Source of the DNA: Hyphomonadaceae bacterium | GTDB taxonomy: Bacteria > Pseudomonadota > Alphaproteobacteria > Caulobacterales > Hyphomonadaceae | Length of the DNA stretch: 64,000 nt | Direction of reading: 5' to 3' | NCBI GenBank assembly: GCA_030158285.1 | Contig: JAOATF010000008.1 | Location: 1-64,000 of the forward strand | Part shown: one piece after another, positions 1-7,181 of the stretch | Position numbering within the stretch: position 1 is the stretch's first letter | Layout: each line of letters opens with the position of its first letter | Translations under genes and position numbers: made by a program | Notes under the pieces: model-generated | What the model was told of the DNA's origin: nothing | The model's input: only the letters and a program-made list of their open reading frames with translations | The model's database searches: none

Positions 1-116
1 AGGCCGGCGATGGTGCGGAGGAAGCTGGCGAGCCACGCGACAAATGCTTCGAGAGGCGAGAGCCGGGGTTCGGCTGCGCCTTCGTCGCGTTTGAGGTGGG
101 TCGTTACGTGATCCAT
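1..116 (-). CDS. 5' end of an unidentified gene (truncated by window edge)
   Basis: On the minus strand an ATG at 116-114 opens a frame that stays open to the window edge (38 codons, starting MDHVTTHLKR). The visible part has a charged N-terminus and then a hydrophobic stretch around residues 25-37 that could begin a membrane helix. The family cannot be recognised from this fragment. The gap upstream of it, to about 657, holds repeats only. Confidence 0.35.
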   Translation of the reverse strand, partial: MDHVTTHLKRDEGAAEPRLSPLEAFVAWLASFLRTIAG

Positions 117-279
117 CCCCGCAGTATCTGTTCAGGATGGGTGGGTGTGGGACGCACGTTTCCAAAAACACGCGGAAAAAATTGTAGAGCCTTGGTGTTG
201 CTCGTGAAGTTCTGAAAACTTGAAACGCCAATTCCCGGGAATTGCGGGGGTGTGGAGGCGTCAGTGAGCCCGGCCTCGT

Positions 280-403
280 GGTTCGATCCTTCGACAGGCT
301 CAGGATAAACTGGCGGCCTTCGGCCTGCTCACCATGAGGGCTACATTACAGCGGTGCGAAGCCCTCATGGTGAGCAGCGACCGGAGGGAGCGTCTGTCGA
401 ACC
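280..403. repeat. Long inverted repeat / hairpin element
   Basis: A perfect 18-bp inverted repeat (325-342 against 360-377, 17-nt loop) is nested inside a second pair, ggttcga at 280-286 against tcgaacc at 397-403. The whole block can fold into one long hairpin. It lies in a gap (117-657) without a convincing gene. A reading frame at 354-605 crosses it but has no ribosome site and is composed of repeat sequence. It resembles the short palindromic intergenic elements common in alphaproteobacteria. No transposase is nearby. Confidence 0.7.
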
Positions 404-430
404 ATGGGGGTGGGCTTGCGGCTGTCGCCG

Positions 431-462
431 CAACTGCCGGGCAGGGGCCCGGCGGTCCAGAG
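431..462 (+). repeat. Dispersed GC-rich palindromic repeat, copy A
   Basis: This 32-bp sequence with core gccgggcaggggcccggc recurs almost unchanged at 3599-3630 and 30699-30727, and inverted at 30614-30640. The core can form a six-base-pair hairpin. All copies lie between genes, as expected for a REP-like or terminator-associated repeat. Confidence 0.75.
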
Positions 463-539
463 TGGTGGGGCTTTGCGCGTCGACATCAGTGAGTCACGCA
501 GCGGAAGGGCGCTCGAACCTGGGCCCTAAACGTGTTCAT

Positions 540-563
540 GCCCGCCCGGATGACCGGACGGGC
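540..563. terminator. Hairpin, possible weak terminator
   Basis: Ten-base arms (540-549 and 554-563) pair with one mismatch around an atga loop. There is no T tract on either side, so termination is only a possibility. It lies about 95 nt downstream of the Lys-rich peptide gene on the minus strand. Confidence 0.3.
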
Positions 564-657
564 ATGAGGAATACACTAGTCTTCGGGAAATTGGGCGGCC
601 TCTAGTTTGGTGAGGCGCTGGCCAAGGACTGGCTGCCCAACGCGAAGAGCTTAGCTA

Positions 658-741
658 CTACTTCTTCTTCTTAGCAGCTTTCGCCGGCTTCTTGGCGGCG
701 GCTTTCGCCGGCTTCTTCGCAGCTTTTTTGGCAGTGGCCAT
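658..741 (-). CDS. 27-aa Lys/Ala/Pro-rich basic peptide, histone H1-tail-like
   Basis: The gene encodes 27 residues made almost only of Ala, Lys and Pro, with the octad AKKPAKAA occurring twice in tandem and a KKKK C-terminus. The start is well supported: AAGGAG lies about 7 nt upstream of the ATG. Composition matches the C-terminal tails of histone H1-like bacterial nucleoid proteins, so DNA or RNA binding is plausible but is only inferred from composition. A longer in-frame extension upstream to 1005 overlaps the sua5 gene and is not believed. Its upstream region carries the first GANTC cluster. Confidence 0.7.
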   Translation of the reverse strand: MATAKKAAKKPAKAAAKKPAKAAKKKK

Positions 742-807
742 TCTAAGTCTCCTTGAGTGGTCCCGGTGGTCACCCGCTAGCGAGTTCGCACCCGTTGAAG
801 TTGAGCT

Positions 808-947
808 GACTCCGATCGGCGCCGACTCAACGAATCTGTCATACACCAGACTCGCGCGAGAGTAGAGTGCCTCTTCGAAGTCTGTCGTTGATCGCCTCGC
901 CGAGTCCCTCATCCGGAATCGTCTGCACCGAGATCGACTCATGAGTC
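808..947. promoter_or_regulatory. Cluster of eight GANTC (CcrM-type) sites
   Basis: GANTC occurs at 808, 824, 832, 849, 902, 916, 936 and 943, eight times in 140 bp. About one per 300 bp is expected at this base composition. The cluster covers the region upstream of the Lys-rich peptide gene and runs into the 3' end of sua5. In alphaproteobacteria GANTC is methylated by the cell-cycle methyltransferase CcrM and can affect promoters. A regulatory role here is inferred. Confidence 0.5.
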
Positions 948-1843
948 TGATCGAGCGCGCGCAGCATCGCGAAGAGGTTCGACGCAGCCTCGCCGAGGTC
1001 GCCACGTGGAGAGAGGTTCATGGTCGGCGTGACGCCGTGTGGAGGCGCCCCGAAGGCGAGGTAGGCGCCGCCTGATTCTGGCGCCGCGGCGCCGGTGATG
1101 AGGCGCGCGCGGGGGGCGTAGTGACGCTTCATCATGCCGGGCGCGAGCACCCCTTCGGAGGCATCGGGAGACCTCAGCGGGCCTGTGAACAACTCTATCT
1201 CGGCGCGTGCAATGGCGCCTGGACGGAGCATCACGGCGGCCTCTTCACCGGGCGCGATGATGGTCGATTCAACGCCCGCAGGGCACGCGCCGCCATCGAT
1301 GATGAGGTCGATGCGTGCGCCTAGTCCGGCTGCCACATGTGCTGCCGTTGTGGGGCTCAACTGCTCTGATGGATTGGCCGATGGGGCTGCAATGGGGCGA
1401 CCGACGCGGGAAATAATTTCAAGAGTTGCAATGTGTTGGGGAACGCGAAGGCCGATGGAGGGCAGGCCTGCGGTTGCTAGCTCCGACACGTTTGCATCGG
1501 GCCTGCGCGGCAGCACGAGCGTGAGCGGGCCGGGCCAGAAGCGCTCTGCGAGGCGGCGCGCGAGCGGAGAGAACACTGCGTACTGCTCCGCCATCGCGAG
1601 GCTCGCGACATGGCAGATAAGCGGGTTGAAGGAGGGGCGACCCTTGGCCGTGTAGATGGCGGCGACGGCGGCGCCGTTGGTGGCGTCGGCGGCGAGTCCG
1701 TAGACGGTCTCGGTGGGCACCGCGACGAGCCCGCCGGCGAGGATCACGCGCGCCGCTTCGTCGAGCGATGAGGCGTCCGCGGGGAGCACGCGGGCAGGGC
1801 TCCTCAAGGTTCTGGGCGGGGCATTATGTGAATCAGAGTTCAT
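839..1843 (-). CDS. L-threonylcarbamoyladenylate synthase, Sua5 type
   Basis: This 334-residue protein makes threonylcarbamoyl-AMP from threonine, bicarbonate and ATP, the first step of t6A37 modification of ANN-decoding tRNAs. The YrdC-like catalytic domain fills about residues 25-205, with family motifs VPTETVYGLAADA, KGRPSFNPL, WPGPLTLVL, RVPQH and PSAN. The remaining C-terminal part is the Sua5 domain, so this is the long Sua5 form rather than the short TsaC form. It is transcribed away from the cytochrome b561-YceI gene, and a 270-bp gap rich in GANTC sites lies upstream. Codons overlapping the first GANTC cluster are at its 3' end. Confidence 0.93.
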   Translation of the reverse strand: MNSDSHNAPPRTLRSPARVLPADASSLDEAARVILAGGLVAVPTETVYGLAADATNGAAVAAIYTAKGRPSFNPLICHVASLAMAEQYAVFSPLARRLAERFWPGPLTLVLPRRPDANVSELATAGLPSIGLRVPQHIATLEIISRVGRPIAAPSANPSEQLSPTTAAHVAAGLGARIDLIIDGGACPAGVESTIIAPGEEAAVMLRPGAIARAEIELFTGPLRSPDASEGVLAPGMMKRHYAPRARLITGAAAPESGGAYLAFGAPPHGVTPTMNLSPRGDLGEAASNLFAMLRALDQTHESISVQTIPDEGLGEAINDRLRRGTLLSRESGV

Positions 1844-1952
1844 CGAAAACGTGGTCCATCGAGACGTGAGTTGCGGCGCCCGCGAACGTGTTCGAGCGAC
1901 GCGTGAGGCGCCTCGCGAGCGTCGTTGAGCGCGTCGTGCGAGGTCCGATTTC

Positions 1953-2103
1953 GAGTCCGCGTTGTTGCGCGAGGGTCACACATTTTTGTGAGTCACGACG
2001 CTCGCGCGTATCGAAATTCGACTCGTGGGCGCGCCGCGAAGCGACTCGCACGCATGAGTCGGCGTGCGAGTCGGTGGTCGAGTCGGGTGCGAGTCGGTGA
2101 CTC
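1953..2103. promoter_or_regulatory. Cluster of nine GANTC sites upstream of sua5
   Basis: GAGTC or GACTC occurs at 1953, 1990, 2020, 2043, 2056, 2068, 2080, 2091 and 2099. The last six are spaced 13, 12, 12, 11 and 8 bp, close to one helical turn. The block fills the gap between the sua5 start (1843) and the stop of the upstream minus-strand gene (2114). It is a candidate methylation-sensitive control region. No gene is visible in 1844-2113. Confidence 0.55.
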
Positions 2104-2113
2104 ACGCGGTCTC

Positions 2114-3430
2114 TCACTGCCGCGTCGCGACGACGTCGACGATCACCTGCACCTCGTTGCGGACCCACTCGGCGTCGCCCTCGCCGGCGGTGGCGGTCGA
2201 CTTGCCGATGCCGAGGTCCATGCGGGCGAGGGTGACCTCGCCGTGCATCGTGGCGGTGGTTCCATCGAGGGTGAGCTTGAAGGGGAGGCGGACCGGATGG
2301 TCCACGCCCTTGAGGTGGAGGACGCCGGTGGCCTCGTAGTCGGTGGGGGAGAGTTTGTAGACGCCGCCCTTCACCTCGAAGACCGCCTCGGGGAATTTCG
2401 GCACGTCGAACCAATCGCCCTGGACGACGTTTCCATCGAAATACTCTTGTCCCGTGCTGATTTTCGCGACGGGTATGGCGACGCGCACGTAACCATCCAC
2501 AGGGGTCTGCTGGTTCGGCGCGGCGTCTGTGTCGAGCTGGATCTGCGCGGTCCACTCGGGGAATTTGCCGGTGTACTCCGTGCCCATGTAGCCGAACTTG
2601 AAGGCCAGCGAGCTCTTCGCAGGGTCCACGGTCCAGGCGGGAGCCTTCGAGAGGACGGGCTGCTGCTCTTCTTCCGCTACGGCGGGGGCGACGGTGGGCG
2701 AGGCGGCGAGCATCGATGCGCCGACGACGGCGGCGAAGATCACGACCGCTGAACCGAAAGCCCAGGTCGCGCCACGGCCAGCGCCGGGCGGACCCGCCGT
2801 GCGTCCGAAGAGGCCGGGGGCCATGCGGGCGAGCAGGCCGTCGCGATCGACGAACTGGTGCTTCAATGCGGCCCCGACATGGAGGACAAAGAGCGCGAGG
2901 ATGACCCACGGCAGGAACTCGTGGACCGTGCCCGCCGCATTCTCGATGCCTTCGCGGCTTTCCATCGGCAGCGTGGGCAGGACCGGCAGGCGGATATCCA
3001 CAAGGCCGAAGTAGCGCGTCTCGAAGGCGGGCGAGGCCGAGGCCATGATCCAGCCGGACAGCGGCATCACGATCATCAGGACATAGAAGAGAATGTGGAC
3101 AGCGTTGGCGGCGAAGGCCTGCCAGCCGGGCATGGCGGGCTCGGGCGGCGGCGGGTTCATCAAACGCCAGGCGATGCGGGCGACGGAGAGAAGAAGGACC
3201 GTGATGCCGAACGACTTATGGAGCTGGACGATCGACTGATACTGCGCGCGGGCTTCGAGATCGCCGTGCTGGAGGGTCTCCATGGTCCAGCCGACGGCGA
3301 TGAGGCCGAGAATGGAGAAAGCGATGATCCAGTGGAGCGCGATGGCGACGGCGGTGTAGCGCTGCTGGCTGGCCGAGGCGGGCGGGGGCGCGGCAGGGGC
3401 GGCTGCGGCCTGTGTGGCGGCGTCGGTCAT
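2114..3430 (-). CDS. Cytochrome b561 - YceI domain fusion protein
   Basis: The 438-residue product joins an N-terminal membrane cytochrome b561 module (about residues 25-230, four hydrophobic helices with candidate haem histidines in ALHWI, QLHKSFG, VHILFY and HVGAALKH), a further membrane helix (about 245-265), and a C-terminal YceI-like lipocalin-fold domain (about 285-438). YceI proteins bind polyisoprenoid lipids; b561 proteins pass electrons across the membrane. In E. coli the two are separate neighbours, yceJ and yceI, so this is the fused form. The start at 3430 is preferred over an upstream one because GAGGGAG lies 6 nt before it. Two further YceI genes follow upstream, which suggests a local expansion. 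Confidence 0.85.
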   Translation of the reverse strand: MTDAATQAAAAPAAPPPASASQQRYTAVAIALHWIIAFSILGLIAVGWTMETLQHGDLEARAQYQSIVQLHKSFGITVLLLSVARIAWRLMNPPPPEPAMPGWQAFAANAVHILFYVLMIVMPLSGWIMASASPAFETRYFGLVDIRLPVLPTLPMESREGIENAAGTVHEFLPWVILALFVLHVGAALKHQFVDRDGLLARMAPGLFGRTAGPPGAGRGATWAFGSAVVIFAAVVGASMLAASPTVAPAVAEEEQQPVLSKAPAWTVDPAKSSLAFKFGYMGTEYTGKFPEWTAQIQLDTDAAPNQQTPVDGYVRVAIPVAKISTGQEYFDGNVVQGDWFDVPKFPEAVFEVKGGVYKLSPTDYEATGVLHLKGVDHPVRLPFKLTLDGTTATMHGEVTLARMDLGIGKSTATAGEGDAEWVRNEVQVIVDVVATRQ

Positions 3431-3547
3431 GGTAGGCTCCCTCATGCTGAGGCGGATTGGCTGAGGCGGATATTGGGGGCGGTATGTCACGAAAAAGGGG
3501 CGGCGTCGAAAGAGGGGTTACGGCGGGGATACTGGTGGGAAGGTGGT

Positions 3548-3585
3548 AAGCCCGCGCTCGTCCGTCGAAGGACGAGCGCGGGCTT
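3548..3585. terminator. Strong 16-bp hairpin between YceI gene and b561-YceI gene
   Basis: A perfect 16-bp inverted repeat (3548-3563 and 3570-3585) with a gtcgaa loop lies just downstream of the YceI lipoprotein gene on the minus strand. No T tract follows, so it may be an RNA-stabilising hairpin or a factor-dependent terminator. It abuts dispersed repeat copy B. Confidence 0.5.
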
Positions 3586-3598
3586 GCCGCTGGCGCGG

Positions 3599-3630
3599 CA
3601 ACTGCCGGGCAGGGGCCCGGCGGTCCAGAG
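3599..3630 (+). repeat. Dispersed GC-rich palindromic repeat, copy B
   Basis: Same sequence as the repeat at 431-462. It stops 2 bp before the stop codon of the YceI lipoprotein gene and sits next to the 16-bp hairpin. Confidence 0.75.
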
Positions 3631-3632
3631 GG

Positions 3633-4244
3633 TCAGCGACGCGTGAATTCCGCTTCGATGACGATCTCGACGTCGTCGCCGACGAATTCGCTGTAGCGTT
3701 TTGAACCCCAGTCGGAGCGCTTGAAGGTTCCGCGGGCGGAGAAGCCGACGGCGGGGCGGCCTTCGTAGAGGGCGGCGGCGGCCATGCTGCCATTGTAGGT
3801 CACATCCAAAGTGACGGGGTGGGTGTCGCCCATGAAGGTGAGATCGCCGGTGACGCGGCCGGTAAAGGGGCCCGTCACATCTATATGTGTGGAGTCGAAG
3901 GTGATCTGCGGGAACTGCGTGCCGCGCAGGATGTCTGCGCCGATGCGGTGATCCCAGTCCTTGTCGGTGGGGTGATCGGTCTGCGCCGACATCGGGTTGA
4001 TGATGGCGTGGACTTTCGAGGCGGCGGGCTGGGCGGGGTTGAAGTCGAGCGTGGCGTCGAAGTCGGTGAGGCGGACGGTGTAGTTCGACAGGCCGAGGTG
4101 TTTCACGCGGAAGAAGAGCGACGCGTGGGGCTTTTCGAGCTGGTACGCGCCGGTGGGCAGGGACTTCAGCGATTGGGGCGTCTGCTCGGCGGTGAACGCG
4201 CAGGCCGAGAGGGCGAGCGGGAGAAGAAAGACGGACAGGCGCAT
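3633..4244 (-). CDS. YceI family lipoprotein
   Basis: The 203-residue product begins with a lipoprotein signal (lipobox LSAC, Cys15), so it is probably anchored in the cell envelope. The rest is one YceI domain; typical features are the N-terminal YQLEKPHASLFF strand, the DFDATLDF segment and the central PQITFDST and GDLTFMGDTHPV motifs. The start at 4244 is chosen because GGAGG lies 7 nt upstream and the signal peptide begins there; a longer frame upstream reads through a palindromic repeat. Family members bind isoprenoid chains; the substrate here is unknown. It is the second of three YceI genes in this region. Confidence 0.87.
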   Translation of the reverse strand: MRLSVFLLPLALSACAFTAEQTPQSLKSLPTGAYQLEKPHASLFFRVKHLGLSNYTVRLTDFDATLDFNPAQPAASKVHAIINPMSAQTDHPTDKDWDHRIGADILRGTQFPQITFDSTHIDVTGPFTGRVTGDLTFMGDTHPVTLDVTYNGSMAAAALYEGRPAVGFSARGTFKRSDWGSKRYSEFVGDDVEIVIEAEFTRR

Positions 4245-4372
4245 GGGCGAGCCTCCGGTGGGTGTCTTTATATACACGCGCGGAGGGGGGAGGTCCGTTG
4301 GTATTTTTGGGGGATTGCGCAAGGACAGGGGTGGGAAGCGAAGCTTCAGGGCGGGACAAGGTTTGGCGTGAT

Positions 4373-4404
4373 CCCTGGGTCCCGACTTTCGTCGGGACGA
4401 GCGG
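4373..4404 (+). repeat. Palindromic intergenic repeat (tcccgac..gtcggga family), copy 1
   Basis: A short palindrome, tcccgactttcgtcggga, with flanks cctgg and gagcgg. Related copies are at 4756-4787 and 4847-4877. It lies immediately before the GIY-YIG gene. Frames that read through it are considered artefacts. Confidence 0.7.
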
Positions 4405-4429
4405 AACGTTAGGGTCGCGCCTTGGGGAA

Positions 4430-4741
4430 ATGAGGATGGGCACGCCGAAGCCATTCTGGACGTACATCGTCGCGAGCGGGAAGAACGGGACGATTTATGT
4501 CGGGCATACCGACAACCTCGTTGAACGCATCTGGCAGCACAAGACGAAGAGCTTCAAAGGGTTCACGGCCAAGTATGACTGTGACCAGCTTGTGTGGTGC
4601 GAGGCTTTCAATACGCGTGACGAGGCCTTTGCCCGCGAGCGGCAGCTCAAGGAGTGGCGGCGCGCGTGGAAAATCCAGCTGATCGAAGAGAGAAATCCCG
4701 GCTGGGATGATCTCTACGCGGGCATCAGCATGTGGGGTTAG
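4430..4741 (+). CDS. GIY-YIG nuclease superfamily protein
   Basis: The product is a 103-residue single-domain GIY-YIG protein. The signature is YIVASGKNGTIYVGHTDNL, followed by the arginine-containing helix LVERIWQHK, AKYDCDQLVWCEAF and the C-terminal EARERQLKEW-type helix. GIY-YIG domains cut DNA in repair, restriction and mobile introns; small stand-alone members are widespread and mostly uncharacterised. The start at 4430 (alternative 4436) follows a G-rich stretch. Palindromic repeats lie directly before and after the gene, an arrangement often seen for this family, although linkage is only inferred. Confidence 0.85.
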   Translation: MRMGTPKPFWTYIVASGKNGTIYVGHTDNLVERIWQHKTKSFKGFTAKYDCDQLVWCEAFNTRDEAFARERQLKEWRRAWKIQLIEERNPGWDDLYAGISMWG

Positions 4742-4755
4742 GCGCAGGCCTGTCT

Positions 4756-4877
4756 CCGCTCATCCCGACGAACGTCGGGATCCAGGGCTGAGGGTGCGTC
4801 TTGTTCAGGCTTGAAGCTTCAAGCCCGTGTCTCCAGCTGCACGGTTCCTGGATCCCGACGTTCGTCGGGATGAGCGG
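4756..4877. repeat. Inverted pair of palindromic intergenic repeats
   Basis: The copies at 4756-4787 and 4847-4877 are inverted relative to each other and nearly identical, each containing its own tcccgac/gtcggga palindrome. Between them is a third palindrome, cttgaagcttcaag. The unit fills the gap between the GIY-YIG gene and the third YceI gene (convergent), so it could act as a bidirectional terminator. Confidence 0.75.
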
Positions 4878-4906
4878 GGGGGGCGGGGCGAACAGGCCTC
4901 GGCTCG

Positions 4907-5515
4907 CTACTTCTGATCGAACTCGGCGTTGATTTCGATCTTGATGTCGTCGGCGATGGGGCCGCCGGAGCTCATGCCCCATTGGGTCTTGTTGATCTTG
5001 CCGGTGGCGGTGAAGCCGACCTTGGCTTTCTTCGGGGGCGGGAAGGACTTGAAGCCGTTGAAGGTGACGGCGAGGGTCACCGGCTTGGTGACGCCCAGGA
5101 AGGTGAGGTTGCCGGTCATCGTGCCGGTGTTGTCACCGGTCTTGGTGACTTTCGTGGAGGCGAAGGTGATCTGCGGGAATTTGTTGCCGTTGAGCCAGCG
5201 CTCGCCTGTAGCGAGTTCGCTGTTGAAGTCGGTGGTGCTGCCGGCGGGGCGGGTTTTCGTGAAGTCGGTCTCGATCGATTTCGGATCGATGGTGGCGGTG
5301 ACCTTCGACTTGGTGACGTCGGCCGGGTCGAAGTTCAGCTTGATGTCGAAGCTGGTGAAGCGGGCGGTGTACCAGGAGAGGCCGTTGTGGAGGCCCTGCC
5401 ACTGGACGGTGGCGTGGGTCTTGTCGACGGCGTAGTCGCCGGCGGGGGCGGTCTGGGCGACGGCCGGGGCAGTCAGCAGCGTAATGGCGGCGAGGCTTGC
5501 GAGAATCCGGCGCAT
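4907..5515 (-). CDS. YceI family periplasmic protein
   Basis: The 202-residue product has a Sec signal peptide (cleavage after APAVAQ, about residue 21) and one YceI domain. Recognisable segments are DYAVDKTHATVQW, TSFDIKLNFDP, FPQITFAST, GNLTFLGVTKPV and the C-terminal DDIKIEINAEF. It is probably a soluble periplasmic isoprenoid-binding protein. The ATG follows GGGAG by 7 nt. It shares the WGxxxY/GPI..DDI C-terminal pattern with the lipoprotein paralogue at 3633-4244, consistent with local duplication. The 237-bp gap upstream (5516-5752) to the divergent protease gene must hold both promoters; no clear boxes were identified. Confidence 0.9.
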   Translation of the reverse strand: MRRILASLAAITLLTAPAVAQTAPAGDYAVDKTHATVQWQGLHNGLSWYTARFTSFDIKLNFDPADVTKSKVTATIDPKSIETDFTKTRPAGSTTDFNSELATGERWLNGNKFPQITFASTKVTKTGDNTGTMTGNLTFLGVTKPVTLAVTFNGFKSFPPPKKAKVGFTATGKINKTQWGMSSGGPIADDIKIEINAEFDQK

Positions 5516-5752
5516 CAGGTGTCTCCCTTACATATGTGTGCGGGTGGACCCGCAGCGGGGCGAAAGTGTGTCGGGCGTGGGCCCGCGTCCAGTGGGCAAC
5601 CGCTGTATGACGGGGCGGCTTGCGCGCGGCTGACGCGAAATTGATCTTTTTGGCAGTCGCGCGGGTGCGGACGCTGGCGTGGCGGCGGCGCGGGGGCTAG
5701 CGTTGGCGCACTCTATATACAGAGGCGATGGGGATCGCCGGGAGCAGGGGAC

Positions 5753-7099
5753 ATGACCATCCGCGGCAGGGCTAACCGGCTGACCAGCTGGACGGCGCGC
5801 GTGCTGGCGACGACCGTGCTGGCTGCAGGGATGCTGGGCGCAGCGCCGGCGTTTGCGCAGGATGACGATTTCACCAGCCTGATGAGCACGCTGCAGCCGG
5901 AGCTGTATTGCGTGTTCGACGTGCTGTCGCAGACGGACGAGTTTCATGGCGTCGCGGATGTGTGGATTTCGGCGGACGCGACCGCGGAGGATGCGGACAA
6001 GATCGACGCGATCCTCGACAGCGCGGTGAAGGCCTGCGCCCAGAGCTATGGCTGGGACACGGAAACCAGCGTGATGGGCGCGATGATCGGCATTCATGGC
6101 TCGGTCGTCGAGGTGGTGACCGGCGACATGCTGGCCGGAGGCGTGAAGCAGGAACAGGTGGAAGCCGTGTTCGAGCTGTTCGGCGTGATGGAAGACAAGG
6201 ACACGGCGGTGTTCACCGACACCGCCTGGCAGGAAGACTACGCGTTCAGGAAGAAGATGTATCGCGCGCTGGTTCTGGCGGGGCTGCCGAACGAGGATGC
6301 GGCGCTGGAGCATGCGATGTTCGTGCTGGAGTCTTCCGCGGTGACGACGGACACGATCCTGAAGTGGATCGATCTGAAGTCGTCGAAGGTGGCGGATGCC
6401 TCGCCCGCGCCAGCGATCCCGCCCTCGCGCAAGTCGAAATCGAACAAGAAGCCAAGCTCAACACCGCGTGCGCCGAAGATGGAGATTTCGGCGACCGGGA
6501 CGGGGTGGTACGTCGCGCCGGGCGGCTACATGGTGACGAACGCGCACGTGGTGGACGGCTGCAAGATGGTGACGCTGAAGAGCGGCGCGCAGCTTGAGGT
6601 GCTGGATGTGCAGGTTGAGGAAGATCTCGCGCTGCTAAAGGGGACGGCGTCGGTGACGCATCTCGCGCTGCGCGACGGACGGGCGGCGCGGCTGGCGGAG
6701 GACGTGCTGATCGCGGGGTATCCGCTGGGCGGCATTCTTTCCTCGGGTATCAATGTGACGGTGGGCACGGTGTCGGCGCTGCTGGGGATGGGCGATGATG
6801 ATCGCCGCTTCCAGTTCACCGCGCCGGTGCAGCCGGGGAATAGCGGCGGGCCGGTGCTGGATACGTCGGGCAATGTGATCGGCGTGGTGGTGTCGAAGCT
6901 GAACGCCATGAACATCCAGCAGGAAGTGGGCGACATTCCGCAGAACGTGAACTTCGGCATCGCGCTGAAGAATGTGGTGACCTTCCTCGACGCGAACGAC
7001 GTTCCGTATGAGCGGAAGGTCTCGAACACGCCGAAGGACAAGGTGGACCTGGCGGAGATCGCGCGGGATTCGACCGTGCTGCTGCAGTGCTATCAGTAG
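5753..7099 (+). CDS. Secreted trypsin-like serine protease with novel N-terminal domain
   Basis: The 448-residue product has a signal peptide (APAFAQ, cleavage about residue 36), an alpha-helical N-terminal domain of unknown family (about 37-208), a Lys/Ser/Pro-rich linker (209-242) and a trypsin/HtrA-like protease domain (about 243-448). The catalytic triad is visible: His265 in TNAHVV, Asp291 in EEDLALL and Ser364 in PGNSGGP. There is no PDZ domain. The N-terminal domain is clearly related to the whole mature protein encoded next door (7182-7775), including two conserved cysteines (Cys53, Cys95). It probably acts in the periplasm or outside the cell. The paralogous domain could be a regulatory or targeting module. 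Confidence 0.85.
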   Translation: MTIRGRANRLTSWTARVLATTVLAAGMLGAAPAFAQDDDFTSLMSTLQPELYCVFDVLSQTDEFHGVADVWISADATAEDADKIDAILDSAVKACAQSYGWDTETSVMGAMIGIHGSVVEVVTGDMLAGGVKQEQVEAVFELFGVMEDKDTAVFTDTAWQEDYAFRKKMYRALVLAGLPNEDAALEHAMFVLESSAVTTDTILKWIDLKSSKVADASPAPAIPPSRKSKSNKKPSSTPRAPKMEISATGTGWYVAPGGYMVTNAHVVDGCKMVTLKSGAQLEVLDVQVEEDLALLKGTASVTHLALRDGRAARLAEDVLIAGYPLGGILSSGINVTVGTVSALLGMGDDDRRFQFTAPVQPGNSGGPVLDTSGNVIGVVVSKLNAMNIQQEVGDIPQNVNFGIALKNVVTFLDANDVPYERKVSNTPKDKVDLAEIARDSTVLLQCYQ

Positions 7100-7181
7100 G
7101 CTGCTGCGGCTTGATGTGATCCGGGGCTGGACCTCCATGCCTGAATATGAAGATATTCCGGCCGTGCAGGAGTCGTGACGG

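Noticed and set aside
354..605. 83-codon frame in the first intergenic gap
   Set aside because: It is built from the hairpin element and dispersed repeat A, lacks a ribosome site and has no protein-like features.
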